The notes under the pieces are model-generated. The model was not told the origin of the DNA and did not search any database. It worked only from the letters and a program-made list of their open reading frames with translations. This document shows, piece by piece, positions 1 through 10,965 of a stretch of DNA of 64,000 nt. Position 1 is the stretch's first letter. Each line of letters opens with the position of its first letter. The position numbers were made by a program, and so were the translations under genes. The DNA comes from Stenogyne calaminthoides (Eukaryota > Streptophyta > Magnoliopsida > Lamiales > Lamiaceae), in contig JBBCBC010000033.1 in NCBI GenBank assembly GCA_037126765.1, positions 14,522,085 through 14,586,084 on the forward strand. Direction: 5' to 3'.

Positions 1-17
1 TCAAACAAAGACAGAAG

Positions 18-1472
18 GTGCAGGAGGTTCCTGAGATTGATCTCACTCCCTTGATGGAGAAACTTGAGAAGGTTGAGCCAATGATGATCAAGATTGCTCA
101 GATGGAAGAAACATTGGCCAACCAAGCTCAGAAGATGGAAAGTCTTAGTCACTCTTCAGAGCTGGTGCAAATACAAAACACTTTGACCTCACAGATGACC
201 TCCATGGAAGAAAAAGTCAATGAAAAGTTTGGAGGAGTCAAGGCCGAGCTCGATCTTTGAAATGAAACAGAAGCGCCAGAGTCAACCGATTTCTAGAGGT
301 GAAATTGGCAGAGAGAAATGAAATGATGATAAAATCTGTTGTTGAGGAAATGAGCTCAGTGCTCATGACCAAGATGACAGAGATGTTCAAGGAGGCACTC
401 TCTGGCCAGTTTGCCCATTTATCTGAAGAATTTTCGGTGGCCAAGAACCACATCAGGAGGCTGGAAGACGAACAAGATTAGATAGCAGGAGAGGTTCGCT
501 GTGTGAGCAAAGAGCAATATCACATGGACACAAAGACTTCCGCACTTCTTCCAAATTACGGTGCCAAGAAGGGGGAAAAGGAAGGTGAAGACCTCAAAAA
601 GTTCATGGCACGTACTTTGGAGAAGAAGGCCCAGAAAGATGCTGAAATGTATAACCTAGCCAAAGCCTTAAGAGAAGTCGAAGCTACTGAGAAGTTGAAG
701 TTCGCTCAAGTGGAGAAGCCCATCTACACTCGAGTTTCTGAGCAAACCATGATTGATGTTGCAAGAGAGAAACTGAGTGCTAGAGCAAAGGTTGGAACAA
801 GCCAAGCTGCTGCTGATTTACCTATAAAGAGGAAAGCCTTGGGCGATGTTCAACCCGAAAAGCAAGCGTCAAAAGGCTTCAAAAGCCAATCCAGAGAAAG
901 TTCGATTCGATGATGAAGAAACAGAAGAATCTGAGTCTCAACCTCAGAAGAAAGTCTTCAACACGAGAGATGCTCTGAAGACACTCCAAATAGAACAAGC
1001 TAAGAAAAGTCGCCGCCGGCCTCGGGAGCGTCTGTGATCGAAAAGAAGATAGACGAAGAGCGTAAGCGAATGAGTGAATTCGTGAAGTTTATGAGCAAAG
1101 AGGAAAGGGACATCAAAAGCACTTAAGTGGCCCCACGTTGATAAATGGATGCCTATCAAACTCAACGATATGTGGGAAGAGGTCAAGAGAACCTTCTGGT
1201 TCAATTATGATGTTCTCAGGGAATGGAGAGGGGATAGCTCAGATCAGAATGAAGCATTCATTGAATATCTCCTAACCTTCTATCCAAAGTATCTACAAAG
1301 CTGGATTAACCTTGCGGATGAAGGAGAGGTACAGATAGTAGCCCCTGGTCCATATTCATATCCTTCTCCGAGACTTGGTAATGGCTTGGTGAATGAGAAG
1401 GCCATTACTCAAGAAATTGCTCAAGATCTTTGGTCATTGGGTTTAACAGAAAACAAATCCGGATATTATTAA
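18..1472 (+). pseudogene. Element A 3' ORF, broken copy (coiled-coil protein C-terminal half)
   Basis: This is the decayed equivalent of the C-terminal half of the extra ORF in element B (11548-13059). Pieces in several frames align in order. First come coiled-coil segments (18-481). A lysine and glutamate rich segment (503-1037) follows, then the conserved terminal block (1128-1472), which contains WPHVDKWMPIKL and YLLTFYPKYLQSWINLADEG. The last motif is identical in B. There are frameshifts near 240-300, 840-910 and 1035-1130 and a stop at 479-481. No enzyme domain is visible and the function is unknown. The ORF occupies the env-like position of Sireviruses, but I see no signal peptide or membrane segment. 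The end near 1472 is frameshifted relative to B, and homologous sequence may continue to about 1550. Confidence 0.75.
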
Positions 1473-1814
1473 GGAGAGAAATGAGTCAAGAAGAGATTTT
1501 TTCTAATGTTCGACACGAGGTGCCCGCTGATGAAGTTGAGAATGAAGCAAACTGAAGAGCAGAAGACTGAAGAGCCAAATCAGAAAACTGAAGACTAAAG
1601 ACTCAGAAGATTATGTAATCTTTAAATTTTTGTCTTTTTGATTTTGTTGATAAACTCATTGTAATCTGTAATGGGATACCAATCATCAATGAAGATTTAT
1701 CATTATGCTCAAAAGATAATATCTCATTATCTTATTTACATGTCTTTTATTTTGATATGCTTGAATGAATGTCTCTGAACTGCTTGTATGTTGATAAAAG
1801 GGAAATTGTCTGAA

Positions 1815-1955
1815 TATGGGGGAAATTGTTTAAGTATTTGGTAATGAACTACTTAAAGAGATTCATTACTGAAGAAATTGCTGAATGATTTAAATTGTTG
1901 GGAGACTCTCTGAAATTGTTGGGAGTTTCTCTGATTTAAGAAATTGTTGGGAGAC
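1815..1955 (+). repeat. Cluster of polypurine-tract-like motifs upstream of the LTR
   Basis: GGGGGAAATTGTT occurs near 1818, and AAATTGTTGGGAG recurs at 1892, 1913 and 1941. The same junction motif stands at the real PPT/LTR boundary (2033-2053). Repeated PPT-like motifs before the 3' LTR are a known trait of Sireviruses. Element B has a decayed version near 13197. Confidence 0.6.
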
Positions 1956-2032
1956 AACCAATCTTGTAATAGGATAAACTGAAACCTGAGTATAGGTTAT
2001 ATGTTTGTAACAAGATAGGTTTTGGCATCATC

Positions 2033-2046
2033 AAAAAGGGGGAAAT
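2033..2046 (+). promoter_or_regulatory. Polypurine tract (plus-strand primer) of element A
   Basis: AAAAAGGGGGAAAT lies directly before the LTR start TGTTGGG. The same tract occurs at 28927-28940 before element C's 3' LTR. It primes plus-strand DNA synthesis in LTR retrotransposons. Confidence 0.85.
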
Positions 2047-4029
2047 TGTTGGGAGATGAATTTAATAAAAGATATATGATTTTGATTTGATCCCAAAACC
2101 CCTGAGTATGACATGTTCAGAATGATCTTGATAGTTGAGTCAGGATTCAGTTTGAGAGTATTCAGGATGTTATCTGCAAAATGTATAGTCAGCAGATATA
2201 GTTCAGGATAGGTTCTCAAGACTCAAGAACTCAAGATGTTTCAAGAAAACCAAGTTTCAAAGATGAAACCGGTTGTTCTCAAGACTCAAGATGAAATCGA
2301 GATATCAAGACTCAAGAGATACCGAGGAACCAAGACTCAAGATGAAGATTCAAGATCGGTCCAAGATGACTCGTAAGACCTCAAGACTCAAGACGCAAGA
2401 TCAAGATCAAGATTGAAGATCAAGAATATTGAAGGCACAATAATTACTGAAGACTCAGTAAGGTACTGAATGCTCAGTATAAACCTGAATATGTTCCGAG
2501 GCACTGAATATATCTATCTGAAGGATGCAATACTGAGAAAAACGTGATTCCTTAGAAAGTTAGATATTGCCAAGACATTCAAATGCAGACAAAAGGAACT
2601 AGGTCAGAAGTGATGTTAAGGTTATATCAAACTCAGAGTTTGTAACCAAAAGAGCCGTTGAAGGTGTCTACCTTTAACTCGGAGACAAAAGTCAAAAAGA
2701 AGAAGACGACATTTGTACCATCTTGACAAAGGATGGTCGTTGAAAAAAAAGATGTCAGATGTACAAAAGTTCCAGACTGCAAAAAGTGAAAACCGACTAC
2801 ATGAAAGGCTATTGCCTAAAACGTGTTAGGGAGTTTCAAACCCTAAATATAGTCGTTTCTCACACACCACAAGAGGAAACTCACGAAGCTATCTCTCCAA
2901 CGGATAGTTTTCAAAAGTGACCTTGGTGTATGCCTATAAATACTGGTGACCCTCTACATTGTAAGGTTACGGGATATTTATACGCAACTCAAGAGCTCAA
3001 ACTTATTCTTGCAAAAGTTAAAGCACTCGAAAAACCTAGAATTTCCCAAGTGCTTCTATATTGAAGAGAGCTCACTAAACTAAGCCTAGCTTGATAAGAA
3101 TTATCCAAAGCTTAGTCGAGATATCCTAACCCTTTGCATTGTGCTTCATTGTAAAGGATATCTCATCCTAGCCCAAACCCTTGAGAAGGTAGTTGGAGTG
3201 TGTTTGTTGGTGAGAAGAGTTGTAAAGAGTTAGTAAACTACGCGGAGTAGTCAGAAAACTCTAGAGGAGAAGTTAGTAAGCTACAGGGGTAGTCTGAAAG
3301 CTTGTTTGTGTTTGAGTAAGTAAACTACGGAGGTAATCAGAAAGCTCAAGGTCGGGTTGAGTAAGTAAACTACGTGGAGTAGTCGTAAAAACTCGGGTAG
3401 AAGTTGAGTAAGTAAACCACGCGAGGTAGTCGAAAGCTCGAAGTGATTAGTGAATTTCTCTCGAGGATCGAGAGAGAGTGGACGAGGGAGCTTGAGTCTC
3501 GAACCACTATAATTCTTTGTGTTGTTTATTGCTTTCCTTATCTGTGCTTATCTGTTGCATTGACTTGATTTTGAAAGCATACTTTTCACTGATATTCAGT
3601 TGGAATCAATCCACTGAAGTTGCATGTAATTGAATCACAGCCTAATCACTATTTCATAAAGGGAAGGTTTTTAAAAAAGCTTAAAACGCAGTATAAACTA
3701 AGGGCCAACCATTCCAAGACGATCGAAAGTAAATTAGAACAGATAGTTACCAAACCGAACTTACTCTTCCGAGGGTTCAAGAAGTTAGTTATCCGATCCA
3801 AGCAACTTAGGATCTCGACACTCGTGACTCGGTTGGGATTATCCGAGGTATCTGAAAAGTTAGCCAGATCACTGTCTCAGTAGACTTTGACTCAGAGCAA
3901 TCTGTGCTTCTCACAACCTAATCTTCAGGATTATCTGACCCAAGCTGATCTCAGTAGGAAAAAGTTTTAAAAACACTGAACACGTGTATTCCCCCATACA
4001 CGTAAGACTAAGTTGCAGACCGACCAACA
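2047..4029 (+). repeat. LTR (3' LTR of element A), 1983 bp
   Basis: The LTR starts TGTTGGGAGATG and ends GACCAACA, giving the short inverted termini TGTTGG/CCAACA. It is homologous over its length to 13308-15354. U3 holds degenerate tandem CAAGACTCAAGAT repeats (2215-2430). A TATA box lies at 2935-2942. A run of GTAAACTACG..GTAGTC repeats at 3230-3450 lies downstream of it. It is followed at once by gag sequence of element B with no primer-binding site, so it is better read as the 3' LTR of A inserted into B than as B's own 5' LTR. Confidence 0.88.
2935..2942 (+). promoter_or_regulatory. TATA box of the element A LTR promoter
   Basis: TATAAATA in the context GCCTATAAATACTGGTGACC. The identical core in the same relative place in B's 3' LTR (14301-14308) supports it as the Pol II promoter setting the U3/R boundary. 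Confidence 0.65.
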
Positions 4030-4490
4030 GAAATATAAGAAATATTACAGAATCACAGTACAAGAGAGACTCAAAAGCCGAGGATAGATACACTGAGAAA
4101 AGAAAGGACCAGAAAGCTGAAGGATCTTCATCCAAACAGAAGGACTCCAAGACCAAGGAGGAAAGTGATAAGGATGATGATACCAACAGATGCTACAACT
4201 GTCAGAAGAAAGGTCACTTTCAATATGACTGTCCTGAGCAAAGTGCTAAAGAAAGAAAGGAAAGACAAGCCAAGAGAGACAATAAGTTCTCCAAAGAAGA
4301 AAGTTATGATTGCCGAGGAATAAGAACATTCTACGAAGGTTCCAGTTCCTCGATGAGATTTTCTCGAGATATAGTGATGAATGATGATATCTGTCTTATG
4401 GTGGCCGGAGGAGGTAAATTCTTCTACCTCTGTTGTTGCTCCTACACAAGCACATGAGTTCTCAAGTTCAACTGTAAACAGTAACTTTGA
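4030..4490 (+). pseudogene. gag: Element B gag C-terminal part with CCHC zinc knuckle
   Basis: The nucleocapsid part of a Copia gag, which binds the element's RNA during particle assembly. A classic zinc knuckle CYNCQKKGHFQYDC (Cx2Cx4Hx4C) is encoded at 4191-4232, after a lysine, serine and aspartate rich stretch typical of this region. The N-terminal capsid part is missing because the sequence begins at the LTR boundary. The open frame reaches back into the LTR (3984), which is accidental. It continues to a stop near 4457, after which the frame shifts. The fragment cannot make a working Gag. Confidence 0.8.
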
Positions 4491-4550
4491 CCTGATGGAT
4501 TAATTTGAGAATCTTATGAAGGACTATTTTGTGTTACAAGAATCGCTCAT

Positions 4551-4952
4551 TTGAAACTCAAGAGCGTAATAAGGAATCGATCACGAGAGTCCGGGTGGAA
4601 AGACTCTAAAAATGCTGAGATCACTTCTCAATTGATTGGAACTACTGATGAACTAGATGTTCTGAAAGTACAACTCTCAGAAAAAGAGAAGGTGATAGAA
4701 ATCCTGAATGGAAAATTAGAGAAATCCACTAAAGAGATTCAGCTTATCAGAACTGAGTTCAATGACCTCTTTGAGAAGCATGAAACTCTAAAGAAATGTG
4801 AGGATAGTGCTCAGAGAAAGTTAGCTCTATTGAATTTTGCATCTAAAGTGATAGATGAAATTCAGAGTTATCAAACACCTGCAACTATAAAAGCTGGATT
4901 GGGATACATTCCAGGGGGAACCTCACAAGGTCTTCAATCTTTCTTCAAGTAG
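4551..4952 (+). pseudogene. Element B gag-pol linker, coiled-coil segment
   Basis: This open stretch encodes a charged helix of about 80 residues (LDVLKVQLSEKEKVIEILNG and onward) followed by TIKAGLGYIPGG. It lies between the zinc knuckle and protease, where Sirevirus polyproteins carry a coiled-coil region followed by a GLGY motif. Structurally it probably belongs to the Gag side. It ends at a stop at 4950-4952, and the next piece (5042-5224) is lysine-rich linker in another frame. No catalytic residues are expected or seen. Confidence 0.6.
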
Positions 4953-5041
4953 CACCAAGATTGTCTTTGTTAAACCAAAGTGGCACCTAATCTTCTTCTT
5001 CAAGAACCGCCCGAGTTTTTAGAGCGAGGGGTAAAGGACCT

Positions 5042-5650
5042 ATGGTTTCAGAAAAACTGAAGGTTCAGGGAAGAAAGCCCAGACCTCAGGAAAAGGCTAG
5101 AAAACCTGACCACTCAGTAGGAAATCTTCAGGCTAGTACTTCAAAGCCTCAGGCTAAGAATACCAACCTAAAGAGATCTGCACTGAACCATCAGAGGAAT
5201 TTTCAAAAGAGAAACACTCAGTAGAGATATTCTCAACTGAAAAGACCAAGTCCTCGACATTGAAAAGACCCCAATTTCAAGACAGTAACCCAAAACCCCA
5301 CTTGCCTAAGGGTAAAGGTTTCCTAAACCCAAGTCAGCAGAGACAGAGACCAGTTGCACAAAAGCCAAGGCACTTGAACAAAAAGACTGAAGAAGAACTA
5401 TAAGGCTCATGTTCATGCTAAGGCTGGCACTCATACACAGGATATTGCCAAGGCACCTAGGGTGGTGAATGTGTATGTAGATGTTTATGGGAGACAAATC
5501 AGCCACCCTAAAGTAATTAGAGATGTTAGGCAGATTTGGGTTCCAAAAGGTACAGCTAACCTGGTAGGACCCTACACCAAATGGGTACCTAAGAACCGAT
5601 CTGCTTTTTTGGTGAAGGAAAAAGGAATCGAAATAATGAATACAACATAA
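5042..5650 (+). pseudogene. Element B pre-protease linker, fragmented
   Basis: Two open pieces (5042-5224 and 5462-5650) encode a basic linker and then KVIRDVRQIWVPKG and GPYTKWVPKNR. The repeated W-V-P-K motif just before the protease is usual for Copia polyproteins of this lineage. Stops and frame changes at 5222, near 5400 and at 5648 break it. It runs straight into the protease reading frame at 5657. Confidence 0.55.
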
Positions 5651-5656
5651 ATATCG

Positions 5657-6235
5657 ATGAGTGGAAATGAATTGGCTCCTGCTGTATGGTATCTGGATAG
5701 TGGATGTTCAAGACATATGACAGGATATAAGCAACTAATCACTGACTATGTTGAGCAAAAAGGCCCTCAAATCACATTTGGAGACAATTCCAAAGGAAAA
5801 ATTGAAGGATATGGAACTCTTGAAGTTGACTCTGTTCATATCCATGGTGTTTCATATGTGTCTGGTCTAAAACATAACTTGCTTTCTATCAGTCAATTCT
5901 GTGACAAAGGATTCAGTGTTGAGTTCTCAAAGAACTTATGTTATGTGAAAGACAATACTTCACAGAAAATTTTACTGACTGGTACTAGAAATGGAAATGT
6001 GTATCTTGCTAATTGGAGTTCAACTCATAAAGATACATGTTTGGTTGCAAAAAGTTCCACTGATACCAGTTGGTTGTGGCACAAAAGAATGAATCACTTA
6101 AACTTCAAAACCCTGAACAAACTTGCAAGATTAGCACTTGTGAGGGGGTTACCCAATGAAGTGTTCAAGAATGAACATGTATGTGATGCTTGTCGAAAAG
6201 GAAAACAAATCGAGCATCTTTCAAAAGCAAAGTAG
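5657..6235 (+). pseudogene. pol: Element B pol: aspartic protease and GAG_pre-integrase
   Basis: This open stretch starts before the protease active site LDSGCSRHMTG; the DSG triplet is at 5696-5704. The protease cuts the Gag-Pol polyprotein inside the particle. The GAG_pre-integrase domain follows, with the HHCC zinc-binding set HKRMNH...CDACRKGKQ near 6075-6205. Both domains look intact at residue level. The frame is lost after KGKQ at about 6205, where a short indel turns the expected continuation into a stop at 6233. Confidence 0.85.
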
Positions 6236-7180
6236 ATGTTTCTCTCGATAGAATACTACAACCAAGTACATATGGATCTCTTTGGTCCAAGAACACTGTG
6301 AGCACTAATGGCAGAAAATACACACTTGTGATAGTTGATGACTACTCTAGATACACATGGGTCATATTCTTGCTCAGTAAGAAAGAGACTCGCATAAAAA
6401 ACCTGCTGAACTCATCGAAAAGGCTCAAGATCAAAAAGAATCTGAGTGGGTCAAAATCGATCGATAAAGGAATTGAGTTTATCAATCATATCATATCTGA
6501 TTATTGTGCAGCAAATGGAATAGCTCATGAAACATCAGCTGCAAGGACCCCACAACATAATGGTGTTCTTTGAAGAAGAAATAGGACTACGAAAAAGAAG
6601 TTCGCAAGGACAATGATTCTTTGTCGATATTCCTAAGAGATTTTGGGCTGGAGCTATCAACACTAGATGCTATTCTCAGAACAGATCCATGCTGACCAAG
6701 AATCAAGGAAAAACTCCATATGAGCTGTGGAATGAAAGGAAGCCTCTTGTTTCTTTCTTTCGTGTTTTTGGTTGCAAGTGTTTCATACACAATAATGGTA
6801 AAGATCAGTTGAAAACTTTTGATAGCAAAGCTGATGAAGGGATATTCTGAAGTCAGTAAAGCCTTCAGAGTTTACAACTTTAGGACTCTTATTGTGGAAG
6901 AAACACCTCATGTTGTTTTTTGATGAATCTACTTGTGTTCGGAAGAAATGAACATGACTTCGTGGAGAACCGATCAAGAGAATCACCGGACTTAGCCTCG
7001 AAAAAGAATGATAAAACATCCTCTCGAACACGAAAAAGAAGAAGTCGGGTCACTTTCTATGAATGGAGTGAATCGGACTCGCACAAAGAAGTTCGGGATG
7101 GAAAAACTCGGGATGGTGAGACTCGGGATGGAAATTCTCCAATCGAAGGAAAGCCAACACACCTGAAGTTTAACCAATGA
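6236..7180 (+). pseudogene. pol: Element B pol: integrase core and C-terminal region
   Basis: Integrase joins the cDNA to the host chromosome. Visible landmarks in order are VIVDDYSRYTWVIFLL with the first catalytic Asp region (6325-6380), a degraded D/N-G-x-E-F segment now reading DKGIEF (6463-6480), and ETSAARTPQHNGV (about 6529-6570). The ELWNERKPLVSFFRVFGCKC stretch (6721-6780) and the SKAFRVYN..EETPHVVF stretch (6855-6920) follow. At least four frame changes separate these pieces. The second catalytic Asp and the ER after NGV are altered. The C-terminal part (6920-7400) is poorly conserved and rich in TCGGGATGG repeats. Confidence 0.8.
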
Positions 7181-7429
7181 ACATACAACAGATTCACTCG
7201 TATGTAACGCCGATGAAGATGTGGTCACAAAATCTATCAAGGCAAACTCGGAATCTATCAACCAAAGGGGAACAAATGTCCCCGACAATGTTCAATGGAA
7301 TTTCCCGAGAAAGATGATTCTCTTTCTCCTTTCTGAGTTGTTCCCCAATTTAATGAACTACCTGAACCTAACATTTCTGATGTTGAGGATATTACTGAAG
7401 GGGGAACATCCAGGAGAAAAAGAACCTAC

Positions 7430-8116
7430 TGAGATTGAAGAAGCTCTACAAGATTCATTTTGGATTACTGTTATGGAAGAAGAGCTGAATCAGTTCTCAA
7501 GGAATGAAGTTTGGGAGCTAGTGGATAGACCTAAGAGGCACAATGTGATTGGAACTAAGTGGGTGTTCAAGAATAAGAGAGATGAAAACAACAACATTGT
7601 GAGAAACAAGGCAAGGCTAGTTGCACAAGGTTATTCCCAAGAAGAAGGCTTGGATTATGATGAAACCTTTGCACCTTGTTGCAAGACTAGAAGCCATCGA
7701 TTGTTTCTTGCATATCTTTGCCCACATGAAATTCACGATCTATCGGATGGATGTGAAAAGTGCATTTCTGAATGGTGTGCTTAAGGAAGAGGTTTATGTG
7801 GAACAACCTCCGGTTTCGGGATATAATGACCAAGTTTACGTGCTCAAAAAAGCCTTGTATGGTCTTAAGCAAAGACCCGAAGCATGGTATGATACCCTTT
7901 CTCGGTTTCTTCATCGACCATGGTTTTATCAAAGGAACTGTTGATAGGACTCGCTTGGGGATAGAAGATGGGAAATACATCTTACTTGTTCAGATTTATG
8001 TAGATGACATCATATTTGGATCTCCAAATCATCAGTTGTGTGAAAAGTTTTCTACCCTGATGAAAGGAAAGTTTGAGATGTCAATGATGGGGGAGATGAA
8101 TTTCTTGGACTTCAGG
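7430..8116 (+). pseudogene. pol: Element B pol: reverse transcriptase
   Basis: Copia RT copies the genomic RNA into DNA. The order of motifs is clear. EALQDSFWITVMEEELNQF and GTKWVFKNKRDENNNIVRNK lead to ARLVAQGYSQEEGLDYDETF (7435-7670). MDVKSAFLNG and EEVYVEQPP then ALYGLKQ follow (7747-7870). The catalytic YVDD is at 7997-8008, followed by GSPNHQLCEKF. The three parts are in different frames, with breaks near 7675 and 7905-7940, and the frame ends at 8117 at LDF*. Catalytic Asp residues are retained, so decay is by indels rather than active-site loss. Confidence 0.88.
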
Positions 8117-8217
8117 TGAAACAAACTAAGGAATGAATTTTCATCAATCAAGTAAAATACACCAGAGATCTGATTGCAAAGTATGGTGTACAGAATTGCA
8201 ATGCAGTTAGAATTCCT

Positions 8218-9009
8218 ATGAATACTAACTACAAGATGGATCCTGATCCTGATCCTAAAGGCAAATCAGTAAATCACACTGATTATAGAGGGATCATTGG
8301 ATCACTGCTATATCTCACAACAAGTAGGCCTGATATAACATTTGATGTTGGGATATGTGCAAGATACCAAGCTAATCCTAAGGCTAGTCACATGGAGGCT
8401 GCCAAAAAGATTCTGAAATATCTTAAAGGCACTGTGAATAGAGGATTATGGTATCCAGCTAATGATAACCTTGAATTAACTGGTTATTCAGATGCTGATT
8501 ATGGAGGATGTAGAATTGACAGGAAGTCTACCACACGAGCTTGTCAATTTCTTGGAAGTAAACTGATATCATGGTTTTCAAAGAAACAGACCTCGAAGAG
8601 CAACCAAGACTACCGGGTCAATACATGGTCTGCAGGAAGTCAAGTTGTGCATGCATTCTTTAGCTCGCATAAACAATTGAGGGATTATAAGATTATAGCC
8701 AATGAAGTACCTATATTTTGTGATAATAATAGTGCAATTGCTATTACACAAAATCCGGTATTGCACACCAGATGTAAGCATGTTGATATCAGACATCACT
8801 TCATCAGAGATCATGTTGAGAAGAAGGACATCAGAATGGAGAAAATTCATACTGATAAACAGAGAGCCGATATCTTGACTAAACCTTTGGCTGAATCAAG
8901 ATTTCAGGAACTATCAGTTGAATTAGGTATGTTGGATCCAGGTGAACGAAGCAAATCTGAAAAATTGAAGGTTTTCAGATGCATGAAGTTTTCTCAGGTT
9001 TTTTACTGA
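8218..9009 (+). pseudogene. pol: Element B pol: connection and RNase H domain
   Basis: The longest open piece of B's pol, about 263 residues. It contains YRGIIGSLLYLTTSRPDITF, KILKYLKGT, the RNase H Asp motif SDADYGGCRIDRKSTT, then CDNNSAIAITQNP and HTRCKHVDIRHHFIRDHV. It closes with HTDKQRADILTKPL, the usual end of Copia pol. The expected S-T-A-E-A-E-Y segment with the catalytic Glu (around 8600-8640) is scrambled to VNTWSAGSQVV, so RNase H would be inactive as written. The short element at 8117-8217 carries the end of RT in another frame. Confidence 0.88.
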
Positions 9010-9661
9010 GAAACTCAGGATAAAATTGAAAGTACTGAACACTGAGTCTTGGGAAACTCAGTTATTCTGAAGATCAAGATTTTCGATATTATCGACCTTG
9101 TTAAGTACTCGATTATAATTGACTTTATCAAGATCGAAGACTCGATTATCATAATCGACCCTTTTAGTACTCAATATTATACTGACATTTTATCAAGGTC
9201 AAAACTCAGTAAGACTGATGGAGGAAATTAGTCTGAAGAAGTATTGACTCATGCAACACATTTATTGTCTAACTGAATCTCAGTAATCATTGGCAATAAA
9301 TAACATAACACCTGAAGGAATATTTGGGCGGAACCTTTGAAATACACGAAGAAAGTCAATGGTCTGTAGGAACAGTAATTAAATGCACTGTTCATTAATC
9401 ACCAATAAGGATAAATTGGTGGCTTAATATTTGTGAAATTGTCTTTTCATATACCCGATTTAGTCGGTGTTTAATCTCAACCGTCGATTTCTTCATCTAT
9501 GCGATTTTCAACAAATCAAAATCCTATATCTATTGAAGAATTCCTTCAAAGCCCGACTCCAAATAACCTTCATCTTCACAAAATACTATGCTTCAAAAAA
9601 ACCTCTCGATTGCCCAGAAATTATCATACTTCTCAAAACCCTTCAAAAAAATTCTTCAAAA
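9010..9661 (+). other. Element B spacer between pol and 3' ORF
   Basis: About 650 bases with no credible gene. It is AT-rich, with degenerate ATCGAC/ACTCGATTAT repeats (9080-9190). The reading frame of the 3' ORF is already open from 9467, but the first ATG giving a conserved-looking protein is at 9662. A separate promoter or splice signal for the 3' ORF could lie here; none is demonstrable. Confidence 0.5.
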
Positions 9662-10855
9662 ATGACGTTCTCTGTATACGACAAGCTTGCCATCTCTAAC
9701 AAACCTTGGTATGAATATGTCGTATCTCTCAAAAGCTCATCAAATGCAACTCACGAAGAAGAAGCGTTGCATATGATTCGATTGGCAAAACTCACTTGCC
9801 TGGTTGCGAATCAACCAGAGGCTGAATACGCAAAAGAGGTAATAGAGTTTATCTCGAATTTGAAATTAGATGAGGAAGATTGTACAGAATCGCAGATTAC
9901 TGTATCGCATTTAGAGCATAGTTCAAAGTATGTGGATTTTGTTAGGGAATTGTATATCATTCCTAAGAATCTTAATGCCATATATGAACTAAGCGATAGA
10001 GGTGAAGACCCTACGGTTTATATGATGGGTAGGGAGCAAGAATATCTGGATAGAATTGCAGAGCATCCAGTTAAGTTCGAAGTAACTCTGAATAAAAGGC
10101 ATTTGAAGCCTAAATATCGAGTATTGCTGGACATTGTGAGTAAATACATCATGAGTCGGTCCGACAGCTTTGAATAGATAAGCACACCTAAATTGAGGCT
10201 GATGGTGGCGATTGAAGATTCACCCACCACTGCATTCAACTGGTTACATTATTTAATCAAAGTGGTGAGTGATCAAGCAAAGCAAGTTCAGAAGGTGAAT
10301 GGGTCTGTTGTCATCAAAGGGAAGATCCTACATGCAACCAAGATTGCACACATCTTGGAAATGTGCAGAGAAGAGGAGGATATATTCGCCAATTCCTCAT
10401 CCTTTCCAAAGTCAAAAATCCTGTTCAAGCCACCAACAACAAAGAAGACTTTGAAAGGAAGGAAAGAGAAAAGCTCGAAGTCTCAGGAGGAGACCACTGA
10501 AGAAGGAGCTGTTGAAGCCCAACAAGCAAGGAGGAAAGCCCTGATGGAAGTGAAAAGAGAAAAGGGAGAAAAACTTAATAAGAAAACACTGGCCCCTCAT
10601 AAACACAGAAAGCTTCAAACTATTACTGAGGAGGAGGTCAGTAACACTGAGGAAATCCAACCTGAAGGCCAGCAAGGACTGAAATCTCCACTGCAAGTTC
10701 TGGCTCAGATTGTGACAATTGCACAGGAAGAAACTGAGGAACAGGTGTTCTCTGAGGTAGTCGGAACTTCTCTGAGCTCAGATAAAATTTCTCAGGAAAT
10801 ATTCAAGGGACCTCAGGTTCCTACTGAAGAGATACCTGTTCAGACCTCAGATTAG
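9662..10855 (+). pseudogene. Element B 3' ORF, N-terminal half (globular plus charged region)
   Basis: An extra ORF downstream of pol, in the position called env-like in Sireviruses. From ATG 9662 one frame runs to 10855, interrupted only by TAG at 10175-10177. The first ~170 residues look globular (VIEFISNLKLDEEDCTESQI, then LKPKYRVLLDIVSKYIM). They resemble the N-terminus of element C's 3' ORF (ALEFLRNLRVD, LKRKYRSLFDILSKTIM). From about 10400 it becomes rich in Lys, Glu and Gln. No signal peptide, membrane helix or furin-like site is visible, so an envelope role is not supported. Further stops at 10853 and near 10916 and a frameshift between 10855 and 10966 separate it from the second half. 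Confidence 0.75.
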
Positions 10856-10965
10856 ACTGAACCTCAGGATCTGCTGAATTTGGATGCGATCCTGAGTGAA
10901 CCATTCCTCGATCCCTAGCACCTGAACTCATTCAATCTGATCCTACTGATCCTGAGAGTCCAAAG

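Larger units (their letters stand above)
1..2046 (+). mobile_element. Element A: 3' internal end of a Sirevirus-like Copia retrotransposon
   Basis: This is the tail of an LTR retrotransposon whose 5' LTR, gag and pol lie upstream of the window. It matches, block for block, the 3' end of element B (about 11548-13307): a decayed extra ORF, then AT-rich noncoding sequence with repeated AAATTGTTGGGAG motifs, then a polypurine tract directly before an LTR. The LTR at 2047-4029 is its 3' LTR. The start is cut by the window edge. Confidence 0.85.

Noticed and set aside
2047..4029. Reading 2047-4029 as B's own 5' LTR
   Set aside because: No primer-binding site or gag start follows it, while a PPT precedes it, so it is A's 3' LTR.
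10412..10696. Minus-strand ORF of 94 codons
   Set aside because: Phe/Leu-rich shadow of the Lys/Glu-rich sense frame of the 3' ORF.
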